Part shown: positions 58,482-64,000 of the stretch, one piece after another
How the letters are laid out: every line of letters begins with the position of its first letter
Numbering within the stretch: position 1 is the first letter of the stretch
Assembly: GCA_964454685.1 (NCBI GenBank)
Contig: CAYVTZ010000014.1
Span: forward strand, 1 to 64,000
DNA from: CAYVTZ01 sp964454685
GTDB lineage: Bacteria; Bacillota; Clostridia; Christensenellales; Christensenellaceae
Direction of reading: 5' to 3'
Length of the DNA stretch: 64,000 bases
Program-made: the position numbers and the translations under genes
The notes under the pieces: generated by a model
Told to the model about the DNA's origin: nothing
What the model saw: only the letters and a program-made list of their open reading frames with translations
Database searches by the model: none

Positions 58482-60500
58482 GTGAACGAGCGCGATTCCA
58501 TTGCCGCGATAAAGGGCGTGGGCGAAAAGACAGAAAAGTTATTGGAAAAGCTGGAAATACGCACCTGCGGGGACTTGCTGTACACGTTGCCGCGCGCATA
58601 CAAAGACCTTTCCAATCAAAAATTACTGGCGGAAGCGAGGCTGGAAGAACCGGCGTTTTTTTGTGTGCAGGTTTGCGGTACGCCGAAAACAAAATATATT
58701 CGCGCCGGATTGGAAATTACATCCTTCACCGTACAGGATGAGTCCGGCATTGCCTTGGTAGACATTTTCAATCAAAAAGGCGTAAAGCATTATTTGAATG
58801 AAGGGAAAGCTCTTTATCTGTATGGGAAGCTTTCTTTGCGCGGACGTAAGCTGAGCCTTAGCGCGCCGGAAATCTATTTTGCCAAGCCGCAGACACCCTT
58901 TTTGCCTATTTATCCTTTGACTGCGGGTCTAAAGCAAACCATGATGCGCAAATGGATGCAGGAGTGCCTACAAGCGGTGCAGGTGCCGGAATGCTATTCC
59001 GGTGCTTTTTTGCAGCAATATACGTTGCCGACGTTGCAGCATGCGTTGCAACAGGTGCACTTTCCCAAGGATGCGGAAGCATCGGCAAAGGCGCGCGCAC
59101 GCATCGTGTTTGATGAATTAATGGTGTTCAACCGTATGCTGGAACTATTGGGTGAGGAAGAATCTGCGCCTAACGCGCGGCCATATAAAATTTCGGCGAA
59201 AAGTGTGGATGCCTTTGCACGATTGATGCCTTTTGCATTGACCGGCGCGCAGAAGCGTGTGGCGGGCGAGATCGCCGCCGATTTGAAAAGCAAGCGGTAT
59301 ATGAACCGCATGGTACAAGGAGATGTGGGCAGCGGTAAGACGGTGCTGGCTTTTTTTGCAATGTACTGTGCTGCGTTGAATGGATGTCAAAGTGTACTGA
59401 TGGCACCGACGGAGGTACTGGCAAAGCAGCACTATGCGGCGGCGTGTGAGTGGTTTGGTGCGGAGAAAGTGGTTTTGTTGACGGGTAGCGCATCCGCCAA
59501 GGCGCGCAAGCAGAACGCACAGCGCATCGAGGAAGGCAGTGCAGCTTATGTGATTGGCACACATGCGGTGATCTATGCGGGTGTGGCATTTCACAATCTG
59601 GGTTTGCTGGTGACGGACGAGCAGCATCGTTTTGGCGTTAAGCAGCGCGCAGAGCTGGCAGGCAGCCATGATGTGCACACGCTGATTATGTCAGCGACAC
59701 CCATTCCGCGCTCACTGGCGTTGGTGCTGTACGGCAAGACAGACATTTCGATTGTAGACGAGCTGCCGCCGGGGCGTTCGCCAATCAAGACCTACTTGAT
59801 CCGTGAACACAAATTTGCGGATATGCTGGGATTTATTCGGCAGGAACTGGCACAGGGCAGACAGGCATACGTGGTCTGTCCGTTGATTGAAGAAAATGAA
59901 GAATTTGATGCGAAGTCTGTGGAAGAACTGCATGTGCAAATGCAACAGGAATTTCAAGGATTTGCCGTTGCTGTGCTGCACGGAAGGATGAAGGCATCCG
60001 AGAAGGAGCGCATCATGAGTGCATTCTACGGGGGAAGTATTGCAGTGCTGGTCTCCACGACTGTGATTGAGGTGGGGGTCAACGTGCCGAATGCGACGGT
60101 GATGGTGGTGCAGAACGCGGAGCGCTTCGGGCTGGCGCAGTTGCACCAGCTGCGTGGGCGCGTGGGACGCGGGAAGCACCAATCCTACTGCTTTTTGGTC
60201 AGCGACAATCAAAACGCGTTCGAGCGGTTGCGCATTTTGGTTTCGACCAATGATGGTTTTGTGATTGCGGAGGAGGATATGAAGCTGCGAGGCAGCGGTG
60301 ACGTCTTTGGAGTGCGTCAGCATGGGATGGGTAGTTTAAGGCATGCCAATCTAATTTCGGACTCCAGACTGCTGGTGAAAACGCGTGAGGTTTTGGAACG
60401 GATGCGTTCCGACCGGAGGTTTGCGCAGGAATACGAAGCGATCACGCGAAAGGCGAAGCAGCAATTAGAGCAGAAAATGATCGAGATTGCCTTGAATTAG
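58482..60500 (+). CDS. recG: ATP-dependent DNA helicase RecG
   Basis: A 672-residue branch-migration helicase for stalled forks. The N-terminal wedge/OB domain (IKGVGEKTEKLLEKLEI, LVDIFNQKGVKHYL) precedes helicase motifs GDVGSGKTVLAF, TDEQHRFGVKQR (DEQH), MSATPIPRSLAL, VVCPLIEENEE, and QLRGRVGRGKHQSYC. The start is a GTG at 58482, with GAGGAG 6 bases upstream, just beyond the repeat element. The final residues (TRKAKQQLEQKMIEIALN) are as in the family. Confidence 0.94.
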   Translation: MNERDSIAAIKGVGEKTEKLLEKLEIRTCGDLLYTLPRAYKDLSNQKLLAEARLEEPAFFCVQVCGTPKTKYIRAGLEITSFTVQDESGIALVDIFNQKGVKHYLNEGKALYLYGKLSLRGRKLSLSAPEIYFAKPQTPFLPIYPLTAGLKQTMMRKWMQECLQAVQVPECYSGAFLQQYTLPTLQHALQQVHFPKDAEASAKARARIVFDELMVFNRMLELLGEEESAPNARPYKISAKSVDAFARLMPFALTGAQKRVAGEIAADLKSKRYMNRMVQGDVGSGKTVLAFFAMYCAALNGCQSVLMAPTEVLAKQHYAAACEWFGAEKVVLLTGSASAKARKQNAQRIEEGSAAYVIGTHAVIYAGVAFHNLGLLVTDEQHRFGVKQRAELAGSHDVHTLIMSATPIPRSLALVLYGKTDISIVDELPPGRSPIKTYLIREHKFADMLGFIRQELAQGRQAYVVCPLIEENEEFDAKSVEELHVQMQQEFQGFAVAVLHGRMKASEKERIMSAFYGGSIAVLVSTTVIEVGVNVPNATVMVVQNAERFGLAQLHQLRGRVGRGKHQSYCFLVSDNQNAFERLRILVSTNDGFVIAEEDMKLRGSGDVFGVRQHGMGSLRHANLISDSRLLVKTREVLERMRSDRRFAQEYEAITRKAKQQLEQKMIEIALN

Positions 60501-60532
60501 AAAGGGCTTGCGGACATACTGAGGGAATGGAG

Positions 60533-60561
60533 TTGACAGGATGCATAAATCGTGCTACTAT
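60533..60561 (+). promoter_or_regulatory. his operon promoter
   Basis: Perfect -35 TTGACA (60533-60538), 17 bases, TACTAT (60556-60561). Confidence 0.8.
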
Positions 60562-60589
60562 GATAGCGTAGTAGTGATTTACTATGATA
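60555..60589 (+). promoter_or_regulatory. Palindromic operator over the his promoter
   Basis: CTACTA (60555-60560) and TAGTAG (60569-60574) form a 20-base palindrome covering the -10 and start site. A direct repeat TACTATGATA occurs at 60556-60565 and 60580-60589, and TAGT/ACTA at 60572-60584 makes a further half-site pair. The arrangement fits a TrpR-fold repressor such as YerC (27841-28137). Confidence 0.55.
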
Positions 60590-60659
60590 AATTATCGCGT
60601 TATATCGCAGCACAAATTGGATGAGATCGGCGGTATGAAGCGGGATGACGGAGAAAACA

Positions 60660-61826
60660 ATGAGCCAACTTAAGTTACAACTGCCTGTGGGAACATGGGA
60701 TTATCTGCCGCAAGAGGCGTATGCAAAGCGCACCATAGAAGAAAAGATTTTGCGCGTATTCTACGAAAACGGCTATGAATATCTGCAAACGCCTTCCTTT
60801 GAGAACTTTGATGTATTTACACACGATGCGGTGGCGTATGTGCAGGAGAATATGATCAAATTTTTTGATCAGAAGGGACGGATTTTGGCGCTGAGACCGG
60901 ACAGTACCGGATCGATTGCGCGGGTAGCGGCGACCAAGCTGCTGGAAGGGCAGGATTTTCTGCGCTTATGCTACGTACAGAACGCATTTGGCTTTTTGGG
61001 CAATGACAGCAGCGAGAAGAATGAGTATACGCAAGCGGGCGTGGAATTTTTAGGAGAAAGCAGTCCGGCTGCGGATGCTGAGGTAATTTCACTTTCCATT
61101 CAAGCTCTGCTGGAAATCGGACTCAGCGATTTTAAAATCGACATCGGGCAGGTGGCGTATTTTAAAGGCTTGCTGGAAGGAAGCGACATCAGCGAGCAGG
61201 CGATTGAAAAGATTCGCGGGCTGGTGGACACCAAGAATAATATTGAACTGGAATACGAACTGGAACGCCTGGGTGTGCCGCAGCAGACTAAGGAAGCGCT
61301 GCTGGAACTGTGCGATTTGTTTGGCGGAGAGGAAGTGCTGGAACGTGCCAAGCAGTTTGCAGGCAACGAGACTTGCGCGCGGGCGGTGCAGAACATGGAG
61401 GACGTTTACCGCATTTTGTGTGATTTGGGATTTGCGCAGTATCTTTCCATTGACTTTGGGATTTTGAATAATTTCAGCTATTATAGCGGCATTCTGTTTC
61501 GCGGTATTGTGGACGGATTGGGCAGACCGATACTCTCAGGCGGGCGGTACGACAAGTTGCTCAATGAATTTGGCGTGGATTGTCCGGCAACCGGATTTGC
61601 AATGGGTGTGAAAGAGCTGCTTGTGGTGTTGGAAAAGCAAAACAAGCTGCCTCGTGACGACAAGAAAATCACGGTATTGCGGTGCAGTGAAAGTACGCGC
61701 AGTGCGGCGGCGAAGGTGGCACAGCAGTTACGCGCGGCGGGGAATCGTGTGATTTTGACGGAGCGCAGAGATAATTATATTGCGCCGGAATACGAATGCG
61801 TGGATTTCAACGCACAGCTTCAGTAG
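60660..61826 (+). CDS. hisZ: ATP phosphoribosyltransferase regulatory subunit HisZ
   Basis: A 388-residue HisZ, a catalytically inactive histidyl-tRNA synthetase paralog needed by short-form HisG. Class II synthetase-like stretches: PVGTWDYLPQEAYAKRTIEEKIL, LRPDSTGSIARVAA, YSGILFRGIVDGLGRPILSGGRYDKLLNEFG. The C-terminal anticodon-binding domain is missing or very short, as expected for HisZ. The ATG at 60660 has GGAG 6 bases upstream; an ATG at 60645 adds five residues. First gene of the his operon. Confidence 0.92.
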   Translation: MSQLKLQLPVGTWDYLPQEAYAKRTIEEKILRVFYENGYEYLQTPSFENFDVFTHDAVAYVQENMIKFFDQKGRILALRPDSTGSIARVAATKLLEGQDFLRLCYVQNAFGFLGNDSSEKNEYTQAGVEFLGESSPAADAEVISLSIQALLEIGLSDFKIDIGQVAYFKGLLEGSDISEQAIEKIRGLVDTKNNIELEYELERLGVPQQTKEALLELCDLFGGEEVLERAKQFAGNETCARAVQNMEDVYRILCDLGFAQYLSIDFGILNNFSYYSGILFRGIVDGLGRPILSGGRYDKLLNEFGVDCPATGFAMGVKELLVVLEKQNKLPRDDKKITVLRCSESTRSAAAKVAQQLRAAGNRVILTERRDNYIAPEYECVDFNAQLQ

Positions 61827-61841
61827 AGCGGGAGGACGAAC

Positions 61842-62471
61842 ATGCAGCTTACAGTTGCTTTGGCAAAGGGAAGGTTGGCGAAATTCGCCATTGAATTATT
61901 CGAACAATGCGGGTTGGATGTTGCCGTGCTGCGCGACGATACGCGCAAGCTGGTAATCGAACTCGGGGATATGCGCTTTATCTTTGTGAAGCCGGCGGAC
62001 GTTCCGGTTTATGTATACCGCGGGGTGGCAGACATCGGGATTGCAGGGAAAGATACGTTGCTGGAAGCAGGTCTGCCGCTGTATGAAATGCTGGATTTGA
62101 AGTATGCCAAATGCAAAATATCCGTGGCGGGTTACGCGGATCGGCAGCACGAGCGCGTCACCTCACACATCACGCGTGTGGCAACCAAATATCCGCGCGT
62201 GGCGAAGATGTATTACGATCAAAAGGGTGAAGGAATCGAGATCATCAAGCTGAATGGCAGCATTGAGCTTGCGCCTATTCTGGATCTGAGTGATGTGATC
62301 GTGGACATTGTGGAAAGCGGAAACACCATTCGTGAAAATGGATTATGTGTGTTGGAGGATGTGTGTGAGGTCAGCGCGCGGCTGGTGGTCAATCAGGTCA
62401 GTCTCAAGACGAAATCCGAACAGATCAAACCGCTGATCGAAAAGATGAAAGCGGCGTTGGAGGAAATGTAA
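61842..62471 (+). CDS. hisG: ATP phosphoribosyltransferase, short form
   Basis: A 209-residue catalytic subunit of the first histidine biosynthesis step (PRPP plus ATP). Motifs are LTVALAKGRLAKFAIELFEQCGLDV, ADIGIAGKDTLLE and the PRPP loop DIVESGNTIRENGL. It lacks the C-terminal allosteric domain of long HisG, consistent with the HisZ gene just upstream. GGGAGG precedes the ATG. Confidence 0.96.
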   Translation: MQLTVALAKGRLAKFAIELFEQCGLDVAVLRDDTRKLVIELGDMRFIFVKPADVPVYVYRGVADIGIAGKDTLLEAGLPLYEMLDLKYAKCKISVAGYADRQHERVTSHITRVATKYPRVAKMYYDQKGEGIEIIKLNGSIELAPILDLSDVIVDIVESGNTIRENGLCVLEDVCEVSARLVVNQVSLKTKSEQIKPLIEKMKAALEEM

Positions 62472-63761
62472 ATGTTACCAATCTATCGCTCTGATGAGAT
62501 TCAAAAAATAAAGGAACGATTGCTGGCGCGCGCGCAGAGTGATTTCACCGAGCAGCAACGCATCGTGGACGAGATCATATGCGCGGTGCGCACACACGGC
62601 GACGCAGCGCTGTTTGACTATTGCAAAACGCTGGATGGATTCGATGCAAATGCGGAAAATATCCGCGTTACGCGCGGGGAAATTGAGGCGGCATATGCGC
62701 GCACAGACGCGGATTTGATTGAAATTTTGCGTGAGGCTGCGGAAAACATCAGGCAATTTCACCGGATGCAGTGCCGCGAGAACTGGTTTATCGAGCAGGG
62801 TGGTAAAGTGCTGGGACAGCTTTATATTCCCGTGGACATTGCGGGGGTATATGTACCGGGCGGCAAAGCGGCGTATCCCTCCAGCGTTTTGATGAACATT
62901 ATTCCGGCGCACTGCGCAGGGGTGGAGCAGATTTGCGTGGCGACCCCTGCCATGCACGGCGTGGTGAACCCCTTAACGTTGGTAGCGGCAGACATTGCGG
63001 GCGCAACGACGATCTATAAGATGGGTGGCGCGCATGCGGTGGCGGCGCTGGCGTATGGCACAGCCAGCATTCCCAAGGCGGATAAAATTACGGGGCCGGG
63101 TAATATCTTTGTTGCGCTTGCAAAAAAGAGCGTCTATGGGCAGGTGGGCATCGACATGATTGCAGGGCCTTCTGAAGTGCTGGTGATTGCGGACGATGCG
63201 GCGAACTCAAAATATATCGCGGCTGACTTTCTTTCGCAGGCGGAGCATGACGAACTGGCGGCGTGTGTGCTGGTGACGGTCTCTGAGGCGAAGGCGCTGG
63301 AAGTGCGTGAGGAGATCATGCGGCAGGCGGCGCGTTTGCCCAAGCGGGATATCGTGGAGAAATCACTGGAACACTACGGCACGATCATACTGGCGCAGGA
63401 TTTGGATGATGCAGCCGCGGTGTCGAACACCTTTGCCCCGGAACATCTGGAAATTTGCACAGAGGATCCGCATGCGCTATTGCCTAAGATTCGCCATGCG
63501 GGGTCTATCTTTCTTGGTGCCTACGCGCCGGAACCGCTGGGCGATTACTTTGCGGGAACCAACCATGTGCTGCCCACAAACGGCACGGCGCGGTTTTCTT
63601 CACCATTAAATGTTGATGATTTCCAAAAGAAGTCTTCTGTGATATACTATACCAAAGAAGAATTCCGGAAGGTTTATAAAAAAGTAGAACGATTTGCGGA
63701 TGCGGAAGGATTGCATGCGCATGCCATGTCTGCAAGATTGAGATTCGAGGATGAGACGTGA
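62472..63761 (+). CDS. hisD: Histidinol dehydrogenase
   Basis: A 429-residue zinc enzyme that performs the last two oxidations of histidine synthesis. Signatures are YVPGGKAAYPSSVLMNIIPA, GGAHAVAALAYGTASIPKADKITGPGN, GPSEVLVIADDAAN and FLSQAEHDELAACVL (zinc site). The ATG follows the hisG stop with no gap and overlaps hisB by one base. Confidence 0.96.
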   Translation: MLPIYRSDEIQKIKERLLARAQSDFTEQQRIVDEIICAVRTHGDAALFDYCKTLDGFDANAENIRVTRGEIEAAYARTDADLIEILREAAENIRQFHRMQCRENWFIEQGGKVLGQLYIPVDIAGVYVPGGKAAYPSSVLMNIIPAHCAGVEQICVATPAMHGVVNPLTLVAADIAGATTIYKMGGAHAVAALAYGTASIPKADKITGPGNIFVALAKKSVYGQVGIDMIAGPSEVLVIADDAANSKYIAADFLSQAEHDELAACVLVTVSEAKALEVREEIMRQAARLPKRDIVEKSLEHYGTIILAQDLDDAAAVSNTFAPEHLEICTEDPHALLPKIRHAGSIFLGAYAPEPLGDYFAGTNHVLPTNGTARFSSPLNVDDFQKKSSVIYYTKEEFRKVYKKVERFADAEGLHAHAMSARLRFEDET

Positions 63762-64000
63762 TGAGAGAAGCGGTGTTGAGTCGCAAGACGAACGAGACGG
63801 ATGTGGAGCTGACGCTCGGCCTGGACGGGTGCGGCGTTTATCAAAACAAAACGGGTGTTGGTTTTTTTGACCATATGCTGGATTTGTTTGCCAAACACGC
63901 GCAGTTTGATATGCAGTTGCGCTGCACGGGCGATGTTGAGGTGGACGCGCACCACACGGTAGAGGACTGCGGTATCGTGCTGGGGCAGGCGATCGCGCTG
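63761..64000 (+). CDS. hisB: Imidazoleglycerol-phosphate dehydratase (5' part)
   Basis: The first 80 codons of HisB run off the window. The protein starts MREAVLSRKTNETDVELTLGLDG, then GVGFFDHMLDLFAKHAQFDM and DVEVDAHHTVEDCGIVLGQA, with the HHxVED manganese-binding motif. It starts in a TGATG overlap with hisD. No phosphatase domain precedes it, so it is the monofunctional type. hisC is not between hisD and hisB. Confidence 0.95.
   Translation, partial: MREAVLSRKTNETDVELTLGLDGCGVYQNKTGVGFFDHMLDLFAKHAQFDMQLRCTGDVEVDAHHTVEDCGIVLGQAIAL

Noticed and set aside
60562..60644. T-box riboswitch before the his operon
   Set aside because: The leader is only about 80 bases and has no specifier stem or T-box sequence.

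Overview
The window is a gene-dense, almost entirely co-directional stretch of a bacterial chromosome. By gene content and order it looks like an anaerobic member of the Bacillota, class Clostridia. The evidence is an NADH-linked [FeFe] hydrogenase, a B12-dependent class II ribonucleotide reductase, GatCAB, a short HisG with HisZ, PrkC/PrpC, RemA, and the gene orders yicC-remA-gmk-rpoZ-coaBC-priA-def-fmt-rsmB-rlmN-prpC-prkC-rsgA and rpmB/asp23-fakA-recG. Moderate G+C with many GCG codons would fit a Christensenellales-like lineage, but that placement is only a guess. I saw no tRNA, rRNA, CRISPR array, transposase or prophage gene.

Layout. 1-2600: a 29-residue membrane peptide on the minus strand, then cysteine desulfurase and thiI (sulfur delivery for 4-thiouridine/thiamine). 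2650-5300: a small flavodoxin, a DUF985 cupin, a SatP-type acetate transporter and an MscS channel. 5390-9580: the hydrogenase operon hndB-hndC-hndD behind a strong promoter and a leader hairpin. 9585-10055: a VOC/glyoxalase-fold protein on the minus strand. 10160-19390: an OmpR-type two-component system, two GerMN lipoproteins, an orphan ECF S component, an MBL-fold hydrolase, comEC and holA. 19410-23113: rpsT (minus strand), murI and nrdJ. 23239-27625: parE-parC. 27841-36468: yerC, pcrA, ligA, gatC, gatA, gatB and an AIR-synthase-like protein. 36609-38309: a chemoreceptor. 38404-51036: the long housekeeping operon listed above. 51055-53233: a NapH-like iron-sulfur membrane protein, rpe and thiN. 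53362-55579: a sigma factor/DUF4179 anti-sigma pair. 55715-60500: rpmB (minus strand), asp23, fakA, an unexplained structured repeat element, and recG. 60533-64000: hisZ-hisG-hisD-hisB, running off the window.

How it fits together. Most genes serve translation (rpsT, rpmB, def, fmt, gatCAB, rsmB, rlmN, rsgA), replication and repair (holA, priA, ligA, pcrA, recG, parEC, nrdJ), and cell-wall and stress signalling (murI, prkC/prpC, the two-component system). The hydrogenase handles electron disposal. Several regulatory links can be read from the DNA: a pair of NrdR-like boxes on the nrdJ promoter; a TACTA/TAGTA palindrome on the his promoter that may be the target of the YerC protein encoded in this same window; an attenuator-like hairpin before the hydrogenase genes; and a 14-base block shared by the rpsT and rpmB promoters.

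The least explained piece is the segment at 58196-58443 between fakA and recG. It is bounded by exact 28-base direct repeats, each itself a hairpin, encloses two further strong inverted repeats, and sits directly after a ribosome binding site and ATG. Other oddities are a comEC whose metallo-beta-lactamase domain has lost its metal-binding motifs, a histidine kinase whose first membrane helix is encoded with no canonical start codon, and a probably leaderless cysteine desulfurase mRNA.
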